Origin: Streptomyces sp. JB150
GTDB taxonomy: Bacteria; Actinomycetota; Actinomycetes; Streptomycetales; Streptomycetaceae
Direction: 5' to 3'
Length of the DNA stretch: 64,000 bases
Assembly (NCBI RefSeq): GCF_011193355.1
Contig: NZ_CP049780.1
Coordinates: forward strand, 3,216,169-3,280,168
Under the pieces are notes generated by a model. The model had not been told where the DNA came from. It searched no databases and saw only the letters and a list, made by a program, of their open reading frames with translations. This document shows positions 1-8,851 of this stretch, one piece after another. Every line of letters starts with the position of its first letter. Within the stretch, counting starts at the first letter, position 1. A program made the position numbers and the translations under genes.

Positions 1-1
1 T

Positions 2-3000
2 CTGCGCCTCCCCCACCTCCACCGTGACCTGCTGTGCTTCGTGGCCGAGGACGACCTCTGGCTGGCCCCGCTCGACGGACCGGGCCGGGCCTGGCGGCTC
101 ACCGCCGACCGCACCAAGACCGGCCACCCCCGCTTCTCCCCCGACGGCCGGCACATCGCGTACACGAGCTGGCGCAGTCTCGTCCCGGAGATCCACCTGG
201 TGCCCGTGGCCGGCGGACCCTCCCGGCAGCTCACCTACTGGGGCAGCCCCGACACCCGGGTCTGCGGCTGGACGCCCCCGGAGGGCGACGGCCCCGGCGA
301 CATCCTCGCCGTCGCCTCCCACGGCGAGCCCTTCTCCTACTTCACCTGGGCGTACAAGGTCTCGGCGGACGGCGACCCGGGCCGCAAGCTGCCCTGGGGC
401 CCGGTCACCGACCTCCAGGTCGCCGACCTCCCCGACGGGCACCGCACCCTGCTGCTCACCGGCACCCCGCCGCACGAGCCCGCCGCCTGGAAGCGCTACC
501 GGGGCGGCGCCATGGGCCGCCTCTGGCTGCACGGGCAGCGCCTCCTCGCCGGCCTGGAGGGCCATCTGCACTCGCCGATGTTCGTCGGCGACCGGATCGC
601 CTTCCTCTCCGACCACGAGGGCATCGGCAACCTCTACTCCTGCGCCCACGACGGCAGCGACCTGCGCCGCCACACCGACCACGACGCCTTCTACGCCCGG
701 CACGCCGCCAGCGACGGCACCCGGGTGGTGTACCAGTGCGCCGGCGACCTGTGGATCGTCGACGACCTCGCCCCCGACGCCGTACCGCGCAGGCTGGACG
801 TCCGGCTCGACGGGCCGCGCACCGGCCGCCGCCCGTACCAGGTGCCGGCCGCCCAGCACGTCGACGCGCTCTCCGTCGACGAGACGGGCCGCGCCAGCGC
901 CGTCGTCGTGCGCGGCAGCCTGTACTGGCTCACCCACCGCGACGGCCCCGCCCGCACCCTCACCGACACCCCCGGCGTCCGCGTCCGGCTGCCCGAGATG
1001 CTGGGCTCACGCGGGCAGGTGGCGTACGTGACCGACGCGGAGGGCGAGGACGCCGTCGAGATCGCGTCGCTGCCGCGGGCCACCGGCGACCGCGAGCCCC
1101 GGCGGCTCGCCTCCGGCCGGCTCGGCCGCGTCCTGGAACTGGTCGCCGACCCGCGGGGCGAGCGCCTCGCCGTCGCCGCGCACGACGGCCGGCTGCTGCT
1201 GCTCGACGCGAGCGAGGAGTCGGACGGCGAGGTCACCGAGCTGGTCCGGTCGGACAACGGCCCGGTCCGCGATCTCGCCTTCTCCCCGGACGGCTGCTGG
1301 CTGACCTGGTCCCACCCCGGCATCGGCCGCTCGCTGCGGCAGATCAAGCTGGCCCGCATCGCGGGCGCCGCGGCCGGCGGCGAGGGCGCCCCGGTCGTCG
1401 TCGACGTCACCAACGGCCGCTTCGAGGACGAGAACCCGGTCTTCACCCGCGACGGCCGCTACCTCGCCTTCCTCTCCTGGCGCGGCTTCGACCCGGTCTA
1501 CGACGTGCACACCGGCGACCTGTCCTTCCCGCTCGGCTGCCGCCCCTACCTGGTGCCGCTGTCCTCGGCGACCCCGTCCCCGTTCGCCCTCGACCCCGAC
1601 GGCCGCCCCGCCGCCGGCGGCCTCGGACAGCTCGGTGACGTCGGCGACCTCGGCGAGGCGGGCGGCGGCGGCGGCGAGGGCACCGTCACCGTGGAGGTCG
1701 AGGGTCTGGAGAGCAGGGTCACGCCGTTCCCGGTCGCCGCCTCCAAGTACTCGGCGCTCGCCCCCGTCGCGGGCGGCGGACTGGTCTGGCTGCGCTGGCC
1801 GATCTCCGGCGCGCTCGGCGAGACCTTCGTCAACCCGGACGACACCACCGGCCGCCCCACCCTGGAGTACTTCAACATCACCAAGGCCAAGCGGTCCGAA
1901 CTCGTCGCGCACCTCGACTGGTTCGCGGTCAGCGGCGACGGCAGCCGCCTGGTCGTGGTCGACGAGGGCGACCTGCGCGCGGTCCCGGCCACGGAGAGCG
2001 GCGACAGCGACACCATCACCTGGATCGACCTGCGCCGCATCCTGCACCAGGTCGACCCGGGCGCCGAGTGGCGCCAGGCCTACGAGGAGGCGGGCCGCCT
2101 GATCCGCGCCTACTTCTGGGACCCGGGCATGTGCGGCATCGACTGGGACGCCGTCCTCGACCAGTACCGTCCGCTGGTCGACCGGGTCGCCACCCCCGAC
2201 GAGTTCGCCGACCTGCTGCGCGAGGTCCTCGGCGAACTGGGCACCTCCCACGCCTACGTCAGCGCCGCCCGCCGCAACGAGGGCCCGCCCCACTACCAGC
2301 GCTGGCAGGGCCTGCTCGGCGCCAACCTCGTCTGCCGGGACGGCCGGTGGACGGTCAAGCGCATCCTCCCCGGCGACTCGTCCGACTCCAAGGCCCGCTC
2401 CCCGCTGGCCGGTTCGGGCATCCGCGAGGGCGCGGTCCTCACCCACGTCGACGGCCGGCCCGTGGACCCGGTGGCGGGCCCGTTCCCGCTGCTCGCGGGC
2501 GCGGGCGGTACGACCGTGGAGCTGACGTTCACGTCCCCCGAACCCACCACGGAGGCCGCCGAGTCCGCCCGGCCCACGGAGCCCGCCGGGTCCGCGGCGC
2601 CCGCCGGGGATTCCGCCGCCGCCCCCGACGGCGCGGGCCGCTCGCGCCGCGTCGCCGTCGTCCCCCTCGTCGACGAGCGGCCGTTGCGCTACCAGGACTG
2701 GGTGGCCAAACGCCGCGAGGTGGTCCGCGAGCTGAGCGACGGGCGCTGCGGCTATCTGCACATCCCCGACATGGGCGGCTCCGGCTGGGCCCAGTTCAAC
2801 CGCGATCTGCGCATGGAGGTCTCCCGGCCCGCCCTCATCGTCGACGTGCGCGGCAACGCCGGCGGCCACATCAGCGAACTGGTCATCGAGAAGCTGACCC
2901 GCACCATCCTCGGCTGGGACCTCACCCGCGACGCGCAGCCGGTGTCGTACACCTCCAACGCCCCGCGCGGGCCCGTGGTGGCGCTCGCCGACGAGGCGAC

Positions 3001-3370
3001 CTCCTCCGACGGCGACATGATCACGGCCGCGTTCAAGCTGCTGAAGCTGGGCCCGGTGGTCGGCCAGCGCACCTGGGGCGGCGTGGTCGGCATGACCGGC
3101 CGCCACCGCCTCGGCGACGGCACCGTGATCACCGTGCCGATGAACGCGGCCTGGTTCGACGCCTACGGCTGGTCCGTCGAGAACCAGGGCGTCAGCCCCG
3201 ACGTGGAAGCCCTGCGCACCCCCCTGGACTGGGCCGAGGGCCGCTACGCCCAGCTCGACGACGCCGTCCACCTCGCCCTCGACCTGCTGCGGACGCAGCC
3301 CGCCGCCACACCGCCCGACTACCGTGACGTACCGGACCGGTCGCGGCCGAAGCTGCCGCCGCGGACCTGA
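2..3370 (+). CDS. Tricorn protease homologue (5' end outside window)
   Basis: Large cytosolic serine peptidase of the tricorn family (MEROPS S41), which trims peptides released by the proteasome. The open frame continues to the left edge (L-R-L-P-H-L-H before the first GTG at 41), so a few N-terminal codons are missing. Counted from the GTG at 41, the N-terminal half is beta-propeller sequence with repeated FSPDG-type blade motifs. A Gly-rich linker follows near residues 527-546, then the PDZ/S41 part. Catalytic candidates are TSHAYV (Ser/His, about 735), GNAGG, TSSDGD (nucleophile Ser, about 986) and WSVENQG (Glu, about 1046). An Ala/Pro/Glu-rich insert sits inside the PDZ region (about 834-868). 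It ends at a perfect hairpin shared with the next, convergent gene. Confidence 0.93.
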   Translation: MRLPHLHRDLLCFVAEDDLWLAPLDGPGRAWRLTADRTKTGHPRFSPDGRHIAYTSWRSLVPEIHLVPVAGGPSRQLTYWGSPDTRVCGWTPPEGDGPGDILAVASHGEPFSYFTWAYKVSADGDPGRKLPWGPVTDLQVADLPDGHRTLLLTGTPPHEPAAWKRYRGGAMGRLWLHGQRLLAGLEGHLHSPMFVGDRIAFLSDHEGIGNLYSCAHDGSDLRRHTDHDAFYARHAASDGTRVVYQCAGDLWIVDDLAPDAVPRRLDVRLDGPRTGRRPYQVPAAQHVDALSVDETGRASAVVVRGSLYWLTHRDGPARTLTDTPGVRVRLPEMLGSRGQVAYVTDAEGEDAVEIASLPRATGDREPRRLASGRLGRVLELVADPRGERLAVAAHDGRLLLLDASEESDGEVTELVRSDNGPVRDLAFSPDGCWLTWSHPGIGRSLRQIKLARIAGAAAGGEGAPVVVDVTNGRFEDENPVFTRDGRYLAFLSWRGFDPVYDVHTGDLSFPLGCRPYLVPLSSATPSPFALDPDGRPAAGGLGQLGDVGDLGEAGGGGGEGTVTVEVEGLESRVTPFPVAASKYSALAPVAGGGLVWLRWPISGALGETFVNPDDTTGRPTLEYFNITKAKRSELVAHLDWFAVSGDGSRLVVVDEGDLRAVPATESGDSDTITWIDLRRILHQVDPGAEWRQAYEEAGRLIRAYFWDPGMCGIDWDAVLDQYRPLVDRVATPDEFADLLREVLGELGTSHAYVSAARRNEGPPHYQRWQGLLGANLVCRDGRWTVKRILPGDSSDSKARSPLAGSGIREGAVLTHVDGRPVDPVAGPFPLLAGAGGTTVELTFTSPEPTTEAAESARPTEPAGSAAPAGDSAAAPDGAGRSRRVAVVPLVDERPLRYQDWVAKRREVVRELSDGRCGYLHIPDMGGSGWAQFNRDLRMEVSRPALIVDVRGNAGGHISELVIEKLTRTILGWDLTRDAQPVSYTSNAPRGPVVALADEATSSDGDMITAAFKLLKLGPVVGQRTWGGVVGMTGRHRLGDGTVITVPMNAAWFDAYGWSVENQGVSPDVEALRTPLDWAEGRYAQLDDAVHLALDLLRTQPAATPPDYRDVPDRSRPKLPPRT

Positions 3371-3390
3371 CCGCCGCCGCCCATGGCAGC

Positions 3391-3423
3391 GCGGGGTGCC
3401 CTCCGTGCGGGAGGGCACCCCGC
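3391..3423. terminator. Bidirectional terminator hairpin
   Basis: A perfect 14-bp stem (3391-3404 with 3410-3423) and a 5-nt loop lie between the convergent tricorn gene and the small minus-strand gene. There is no U-tract, as is usual in Streptomyces. Confidence 0.85.
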
Positions 3424-3442
3424 GCCGGCCGGAGCCGAGTGC

Positions 3443-3625
3443 TTACCGGTCGCGGTCGTAGTCCGTACCGAAGCGCTCCTCGTCCTCCTGCTCCTGCGGC
3501 GTCAGAGCGTCGTCACGACGCTGGCCACGGCGGTTGTGGACCTGCTCCTTGGCCTGGTCCATCTTCTCGCGGGCCTGCTGCTGGAACTGCTCGGACTGCT
3601 CCTGGAACTTGTCCTTCATACCCAT
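3443..3625 (-). CDS. Small hydrophilic coiled-coil-prone protein
   Basis: A 60-residue, highly charged, Gln/Glu/Arg-rich protein without Cys or membrane segment. It starts MGMKDKFQEQ and ends in an acidic EDEERFGTDYDRDR tail. The composition recalls small CsbD-like stress proteins, but I see no diagnostic motif. The start at 3625 is preceded by AAGGAG at 9 nt; the second Met two codons on is also possible. It is single-gene, flanked by the terminator at 3391, and convergent to the tricorn gene. Function unknown. Confidence 0.75.
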   Translation of the reverse strand: MGMKDKFQEQSEQFQQQAREKMDQAKEQVHNRRGQRRDDALTPQEQEDEERFGTDYDRDR

Positions 3626-3715
3626 GTGGTGTCACTCCTTGTGACGGGGGGGAGTTGGGGCCCCCGAGTGGGGGCTCACTCAGATTCACACGGGCCGCGT
3701 CGCTCTGCATGTCGA

Positions 3716-4609
3716 TCAGTCACGCTGCGTAGCCCGCACCGCGCGGGCCTGTTCGTCCGCCGCGCCGCCCGCGCCGACCAGCCCGGTGCGCATTCCCTCC
3801 AGCCGGTCCGCGAACCGCCGCATCTCCCGCTGCCCGACCGTCCCGATCAGCGCCGGCAGATACCCGCGCACGCCCTGCATCCCGCGCAGCCACCACTGCC
3901 CGTACACGTGCGCCGAGCGCCGCTCGATCCCGGCCACGAGCCGGTCCACCGCCGGGCCCAGCGGATACGTCTTGTTCGACGGCCACGGCAGCCGCTGCCG
4001 CAACTCCCGCATGACGTCGTCCTGATCGGCCCCGCGCACCATGTCGGTGTCCGTCCAGGACAGGTAACCGACGCCGACCCGCACGCCCTTGTGGCCGACC
4101 TCCGCGCGCAGGCTGTGCGCGTACGCCTCCACACCCGACTTGGACGCGCAGTACGCCGTCATCATCGGCGCCGGGGTGATGGCGGCGAGCGAGGCGATCT
4201 GCAGCAGATAGCCGCGGCTCTCCGTCAGCACCGGCAGGAACGCCCTCGCGGTCACCGCCGAGCCGATGAGGTTGACCTCGATGACGCGCCGCCAGGCCTC
4301 GGGGTCGGAGTCGGCGAACGGACCGCCGGTCGCCACACCCGCGTTGGCGACCACGATGTCGACCTTGCCGAACCGCTCCTTGACCTCCCGCGCCACCCGG
4401 GCCATCGCCTCGTGGTCCGTGACGTCGGCGTACCAGTGGTCGCTCTCGCTGTGCAGCCGGGATGCGACGTCCTTGAGCGCGTCCGGCTCCAGCCCGACCA
4501 GAGCGACCTTCACGCCGCGCGCCGACAGCTTGCGCGCGAGCAGCTCACCGACACCGCGCGCGGCCCCCGTGACGACCGCGACCTGCCCCTCCAGGCTCAC
4601 CCTGCTCAT
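3716..4609 (-). CDS. Short-chain dehydrogenase/reductase
   Basis: Classical SDR, 297 aa, NAD(P)-dependent oxidoreductase acting on an alcohol or ketone. Seen: the cofactor motif TGAARGVG (14-21), NAG (89-91), catalytic Ser140, and Tyr153-x3-Lys157 in YCASK. After the Rossmann core (about residue 250) comes a basic, aromatic C-terminal extension (QWWLRGMQGVRGYLPALIG) that could associate with membrane, like other actinobacterial SDRs next to monooxygenases. The ATG at 4609 overlaps the upstream hydrolase stop (ATGA), so translation is coupled. It is the last gene of the monooxygenase-hydrolase-SDR operon. It could supply the ketone substrate by oxidising an alcohol (inference). Confidence 0.9.
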   Translation of the reverse strand: MSRVSLEGQVAVVTGAARGVGELLARKLSARGVKVALVGLEPDALKDVASRLHSESDHWYADVTDHEAMARVAREVKERFGKVDIVVANAGVATGGPFADSDPEAWRRVIEVNLIGSAVTARAFLPVLTESRGYLLQIASLAAITPAPMMTAYCASKSGVEAYAHSLRAEVGHKGVRVGVGYLSWTDTDMVRGADQDDVMRELRQRLPWPSNKTYPLGPAVDRLVAGIERRSAHVYGQWWLRGMQGVRGYLPALIGTVGQREMRRFADRLEGMRTGLVGAGGAADEQARAVRATQRD

Positions 4610-5523
4610 GCGCCCTCCCTCACCTTCGCGTACCCCGTGACGAGTTGCCGTATCTTCTCCGTGACCAGCTCGGGGGCCTCCACCGGTGTCATGTGGCCGA
4701 CCCCGGGCAGCTCGGTGAGGCCGGCCGCGTGCGGCAGCGCGGCGGCGAGCGCCCGCGCGTGCACGGGCGGCGTGAGCCGGTCGTGCGTGCCGACGACGAC
4801 CTCGGCGGGCACGCCCAACTCCCGAACGGCGTGGTCGAGGTCGAGCACCTCCAGGACCCGCGACCAGGTGTGGCGTACGGCGCGCGGGCAGGCGTGCACG
4901 ATCCGGGCGCACGCCTCCACCATGTGCGGACCCGAACCGGCGCCCATCGTCCCGTACTTGAGGATCCGTCTGGCGAGGGGCGTGACCGGCCCCAGCGGGG
5001 CGCGCGAGCCGAGGATGCGCCGCGTCAGCCGGGTCCGCAGCCGCCCGGGCCGCAGGGGGACGACGGTGGCGGCGGCGACCAGCTGCGAACTGCCCGTGCT
5101 GCACAGCAGGACGGCCGCGGCGTGCTCCCGCAGCCGGGGGCGGGTGGCCGCCGCCAGGATCGTCATGCCGCCCATGGAGTGGCCGGCGAGCACCGCCTTC
5201 TCGCCGGGCGCGAGGGTGGCGGCGAGGACGGCTTCCAGGTCGTCGGCGAGCGTGTCGGTGGTGCACGTTCGGCTCGCCGGGCTGCGGCCGTGGCCGCGCT
5301 GGTCGTAGGCGATGACCCGGTGGCCGGCGGCCAGGGCGCGGATCTGCGCCGCCCAGAAGGCGGTCGAGCAGGTCCAGCCGTGGATGAGGACGACGAGCGG
5401 CGCGCCATCGGGCCCGTGCACCTCGACGTGCAGCCGCGCGCCGTCGGCGGAGACGGCGGTCAGCTCGCGGGCGGGGGCGGGCGGGGCGTAGGGGCCGGAC
5501 CTCACGTGCAGGAGGCGGCTCAC
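4606..5523 (-). CDS. Alpha/beta hydrolase (esterase-like)
   Basis: A 305-residue alpha/beta hydrolase-fold enzyme. The oxyanion region is LIHGW (46-50), the nucleophile elbow GHSMGG holds Ser116, the acid is Asp248 in GTHDRL, and His277 is in GVGHMTP, so the full triad is present. It starts with GTG at 5523, overlapping the monooxygenase stop by 4 nt (GTGA), and ends in the same kind of overlap with the SDR gene. Placed directly after a Baeyer-Villiger monooxygenase, it probably hydrolyses the ester or lactone that enzyme makes (inference from gene order). Substrate unknown. Confidence 0.9.
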   Translation of the reverse strand: MSRLLHVRSGPYAPPAPARELTAVSADGARLHVEVHGPDGAPLVVLIHGWTCSTAFWAAQIRALAAGHRVIAYDQRGHGRSPASRTCTTDTLADDLEAVLAATLAPGEKAVLAGHSMGGMTILAAATRPRLREHAAAVLLCSTGSSQLVAAATVVPLRPGRLRTRLTRRILGSRAPLGPVTPLARRILKYGTMGAGSGPHMVEACARIVHACPRAVRHTWSRVLEVLDLDHAVRELGVPAEVVVGTHDRLTPPVHARALAAALPHAAGLTELPGVGHMTPVEAPELVTEKIRQLVTGYAKVREGA

Positions 5524-7175
5524 CGGGCGGCCTCGGCGGAAGCCCCGGCCGCACGCCCACCGGACCGCTCCCCGGCCCCCGCGGCGCTCTCGCCGGACCG
5601 CTTCCCGACCCCCGCGGCACCCTCGCCGGACCGCTTCCCGACCCCCGCGGCACCCTCGCCGGACCGCTTCCCGACCCCCGCGGCACCCTCACCGGCCTTG
5701 CTCGCCGGCGGCCGCAGCACCTCGTACTCCAGCAGGTCCACCCGCCGCGTCGCCCGCCGGAACTCCGCCGTCGTGCCCGGCCAGATGGTGGTGTTGCGGC
5801 CGCTCGCGTCCAGGTACCAGCTGGTGCAGCCGCCGGTGTTCCACACCGTGCGCTTCATCCGCTCCTGCACCCGCCGGTTCCAGGCGTGCACCGCGCTGGG
5901 GCGCGCGTCGAGCGCGACGCGCCCGCCGAGCACGTCGAGCTGCCGGAGGTAGTCGGCCATGTAGTTCAGCTGGGACTCGATCATCAGGATCATCGAGGAG
6001 TTCCCGAGGCCGGTGTTGGGCCCGATGATCGTCATCCAGTTGGGGAAGCCGGCCGCGGATGCGCCGCGCAGGGCCTCCATGCCTCCCTTCCAGACCTCGG
6101 CGAGCGTCCTGCCCTCCGCCCCGACGACCCGCTCGGCGATCGGCATGTCGGTGACGTGGAAGCCGGTGCCGAAGACGATCGCGTCGACCTCGGCCTCGCT
6201 GCCGTCGGCGGCGACCAGCGTGGAGCCGCGCACCTCGGCCAGCCCGGACGCGACGACGTCGACATTGGGCCGGGCGAGCGCCGGGTAGTAGTCGCTGGAC
6301 AGCAGGATCCGCTTGCAGCCGATGCGGTAGTCGGGCGTGAGCTTGGCGCGCAGCGCCGGGTCCTTGATGGCGCGGGCCATGTTGCGCTTGGCCAGCTGCT
6401 CGACGAGGCCCAGCTCGTCGGGGCGCTTGGTGAACGCCTGGACCTGCAACTCCCGGATGCCCCACAGCAGTCCGCGCCGGGCCTGGGCGGTGAACGGCAG
6501 CTTCCGGTGCAGCCAGCGCTCGACGCCGCTGATCGCGCGGTCCATCCGGGGCATCACCCACGGGGGCGTGCGCTGGAAGAGGGTGAGCCTGCCGACCCGC
6601 GGCTGGATGGCGGGCACGATCTGGATGGCGGAGGCCCCCGTCCCCACCATGGCGACCCGCTTGCCGCGCAGGTCGTAGTCGTGGTCCCAGCGCGCGGAGT
6701 GGAACACCTTGCCGGGGAAGGAGTCCAGGCCGGGGATCTCGGGGATCTTCGGGTCGGACAGCGGGCCGGTGGCGGAGACCACGAGGTCGGCGGTGAGCCG
6801 CCCGGAGGCGGTCTCGATGTCCCAGCGCAGCCGTTCCGCGTCCCAGGTCATCAGCCTGACCTCGGAGTCGAACCGCAGGTGCGGCCGCAGTCCGAAGACG
6901 TCGGCGACCCGCTCCAGATAGGCGCGGATGTGCTCTTGCCCGGAGAAGGCGCGCGGCCAGTCGGGGTTGGGCGCGAAGGAGAACGAGTAGAGGTGGGACG
7001 GCACGTCGCAGGCGCATCCCGGATAGCTGTTGTCCCGCCAGGTCCCGCCGACGCTGCCGGCGCGTTCCAGGACGACGAAGTCGGTGATCCCCTCGCGGCG
7101 CAACCGCACGGCGGCCCCCAGTCCGCCGAATCCGGACCCGACCACCGCCACCCGTACATGCTCGTGCTCGGCCAT
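5520..7175 (-). CDS. Type I Baeyer-Villiger flavin monooxygenase
   Basis: FAD/NADPH-dependent enzyme, 551 aa, predicted to insert oxygen next to a ketone carbonyl. Seen: the FAD motif GSGFGG (13-18), the BVMO fingerprint FPGKVFHSARWD (153-164, exact match to FxGxxxHxxxW[P/D]), and the NADPH motif GTGASA (178-183). I chose ATG 7175 because GGAGG stands 7 nt upstream; the frame is open 17 codons further. The last ~50 residues are a tandem repeat of GEGAAGVGKRS, encoded by 33-bp DNA repeats and unlike the family's normal C terminus. It is first in a three-gene coupled operon and divergent from a MerR regulator. Confidence 0.92.
   Translation of the reverse strand: MAEHEHVRVAVVGSGFGGLGAAVRLRREGITDFVVLERAGSVGGTWRDNSYPGCACDVPSHLYSFSFAPNPDWPRAFSGQEHIRAYLERVADVFGLRPHLRFDSEVRLMTWDAERLRWDIETASGRLTADLVVSATGPLSDPKIPEIPGLDSFPGKVFHSARWDHDYDLRGKRVAMVGTGASAIQIVPAIQPRVGRLTLFQRTPPWVMPRMDRAISGVERWLHRKLPFTAQARRGLLWGIRELQVQAFTKRPDELGLVEQLAKRNMARAIKDPALRAKLTPDYRIGCKRILLSSDYYPALARPNVDVVASGLAEVRGSTLVAADGSEAEVDAIVFGTGFHVTDMPIAERVVGAEGRTLAEVWKGGMEALRGASAAGFPNWMTIIGPNTGLGNSSMILMIESQLNYMADYLRQLDVLGGRVALDARPSAVHAWNRRVQERMKRTVWNTGGCTSWYLDASGRNTTIWPGTTAEFRRATRRVDLLEYEVLRPPASKAGEGAAGVGKRSGEGAAGVGKRSGEGAAGVGKRSGESAAGAGERSGGRAAGASAEAAR
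5560..5691. repeat. 33-bp tandem repeat inside the monooxygenase gene
   Basis: Three near-identical 33-bp units begin at 5593, 5626 and 5659, preceded by a degenerate unit at 5560. The period is a multiple of three, so copy-number change keeps frame and lengthens a GEGAAGVGKRS peptide repeat. Confidence 0.9.
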
Positions 7176-7206
7176 CCCGAAGCCTCCACGCATCGCTCTC
7201 GACCAT

Positions 7207-7222
7207 GCCAGTGAACACTGGC
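7207..7222. promoter_or_regulatory. Palindrome between BVMO operon and MerR gene
   Basis: GCCAGTG-AA-CACTGGC is a perfect 7-bp inverted repeat in the divergent intergenic region, 32 bp before the monooxygenase ATG. It is a likely operator for the MerR-type regulator encoded next door. The assignment is inferred from position. Confidence 0.55.
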
Positions 7223-7308
7223 GCAATGGGGAGAGTAGAGGAGAGCCGTACTCACCGGTAGAGGTCGGCGCCAGGAAAGTTACCGCCGGTACGACTTAGG
7301 GTGCGGAC

Positions 7309-7992
7309 GTGGCAGACAAGGCAGCGAGGCATCCCGACGAGCCGGCGAAGCGCGAGTACCGCATGGAGGAACTGGCCCGCCTGGCCGGCATCACGGTGCG
7401 CACCCTGCGCTTCTACCGCGAACGCAAACTCATCCCGCCACCCCGCCGCGAGGGCCGTATCGCCTGGTACGACGACCATCACCTGGCCCGGCTGCGCACC
7501 ATCGCCGCCCTGCTGGAACGCGGCCACACCCTGAACGGCATAGCCGAACTCGCCGAGGCCTTCGACCACGGCCGCGACGTCGGCGACCTGCTCGGCCTCG
7601 GCGCCCCCACCGAGGAGACCCCGGTCCGCCTCACCCCCGAGGAACTCGCCGACCACTTCGCCGGCCAGGCCACCCCCGAGAATCTCGCCGCCGCGATGGA
7701 ACTCGGCTACCTCGGCACCGACGGCGAGGAGATCGTCCACATCAGCCGCCGTCTGCTGGACGTCTCCGCCACCCTGGTCCGCGAGGGCATCCCGCTCGCC
7801 GACGTCCTGACCGCCGCCAAACGCGTCCGCGAACACGCCGACGCCCTGGCCGACCTCTTCGCCGACCTGATCCTCCGCCACGCCCCGGAAGACCGCCTCC
7901 CCCACCTGCGCCCCCTGGCCCGCAGCGTGGTGGAGGCAGAACTCTCGCTCGCCCTGGACCGGCGGATGCGCACGCAGGGTCAGAGGTCGTAG
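7309..7992 (+). CDS. MerR-family transcriptional regulator
   Basis: A 227-aa protein with an N-terminal MerR helix-turn-helix (YRMEELARLAGITVRTLRFY, about residues 17-36), the wing KLIPPPRREGRIAWY, and the usual dimerisation helix. The C-terminal half is a helical, charged domain with no Cys pair, so it probably senses a small organic ligand, not a metal. The GTG start has no clear Shine-Dalgarno and may be leaderless. It is divergent from the BVMO operon across a palindrome, so it is the probable regulator of that operon. Its 3' end overlaps the convergent exonuclease III gene by 13 bp. Confidence 0.88.
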   Translation: MADKAARHPDEPAKREYRMEELARLAGITVRTLRFYRERKLIPPPRREGRIAWYDDHHLARLRTIAALLERGHTLNGIAELAEAFDHGRDVGDLLGLGAPTEETPVRLTPEELADHFAGQATPENLAAAMELGYLGTDGEEIVHISRRLLDVSATLVREGIPLADVLTAAKRVREHADALADLFADLILRHAPEDRLPHLRPLARSVVEAELSLALDRRMRTQGQRS

Positions 7993-8783
7993 ACGACGGT
8001 CACCGGCGCGTGGTCCGACCAGCGCTCCGCGTGCGTGGCCGCCCGCTCGACGTACCCCTTGACCGCCCTGGCCGCCAGACCCGGCGTGGCCACGTGGTAG
8101 TCGATCCTCCATCCTGAATCATTGTCGAAAGCCCGCCCCCGGTAGGACCACCAGGTGTACGGCCCCTCGACGTCCGGGTGCAGCGCCCGCACGACGTCGA
8201 CGTAGCCGCCGGCCTCGGGGGTGAGGACCTGGGTGAGCCACTCGCGTTCCTCGGGCAGGAAGCCGGAGTTCTTGGTGTTGCCGCGCCAGTTCTTCAGGTC
8301 GGCCTGCCGGTGGGCGATGTTCCAGTCGCCGCAGACCAGCACCTCGCGCCCGTCGGCGGCGGCGCGCTCGCGCAGTTCCTTGAGGTAGGCGAGGAACTCG
8401 CCCATGAAGCGGACCTTCTCGTCCTGCCGTTCGGTGCCGACCTCACCGGAGGGGAGGTAGAGGGAGGCGACGGTCACACCGGGCAGGTCGGCCTCGACGT
8501 AGCGCCCGCTGCCGTCGAACTCGGCCGAGCCGAACCCGACGCGCACGCGGTCCGGTTCGCGCCGGGTGTAGAGCGAGACGCCCGCGCGCCCCTTCGCGGC
8601 GGCCGGGGCGTGCACGACATGCCAGCCCTCCGGCTGCCGAACCCCCTCGGGCAGCTGCTGCGGCTCCGCGCGGACCTCCTGAAGGCACAGCACATCGGCG
8701 TCGGTACCGGCCAGCCACTCCACGAAGCCCTTCTTCGCGGCAGCCCGCAGCCCGTTCACGTTCACGGTGGTCACAGTCAGCAC
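7980..8783 (-). CDS. xthA: Exodeoxyribonuclease III
   Basis: AP endonuclease / 3'-5' exonuclease of the EEP (endonuclease-exonuclease-phosphatase) family, acting in base-excision repair in the cytosol; 267 aa. Seen: NVNGLRAA (active-site Asn10), LQE (metal-binding Glu36), GDWNIAHRQADLKN with the catalytic Asp/Asn pair, DNDSGWRIDY, and the C-terminal SDHAPV with the general-base His. I chose GTG 8783, giving MLTVTTVNVNG as in the family; an in-frame GTG at 8804 would add seven residues. It runs convergent to the MerR gene with overlapping 3' ends. Confidence 0.93.
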   Translation of the reverse strand: MLTVTTVNVNGLRAAAKKGFVEWLAGTDADVLCLQEVRAEPQQLPEGVRQPEGWHVVHAPAAAKGRAGVSLYTRREPDRVRVGFGSAEFDGSGRYVEADLPGVTVASLYLPSGEVGTERQDEKVRFMGEFLAYLKELRERAAADGREVLVCGDWNIAHRQADLKNWRGNTKNSGFLPEEREWLTQVLTPEAGGYVDVVRALHPDVEGPYTWWSYRGRAFDNDSGWRIDYHVATPGLAARAVKGYVERAATHAERWSDHAPVTVVYDL

Positions 8784-8851
8784 CCCGGCACGATACCGGC
8801 ACACTGGACCGAGTCCGGATTCCGACGGCCCCGCGCCCGCATAGAAGTACG

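Noticed and set aside
1007..3418. 803-aa open frame antisense to the tricorn gene
   Set aside because: Val/Gly/Ala/Arg-rich antisense shadow of a high-GC gene; the plus-strand frame has complete domain structure and codon bias.
3383..5308. 641-aa plus-strand open frame over the SDR and hydrolase genes
   Set aside because: Low-complexity Arg/His/Pro shadow; the minus-strand genes have all catalytic motifs and coupled starts.
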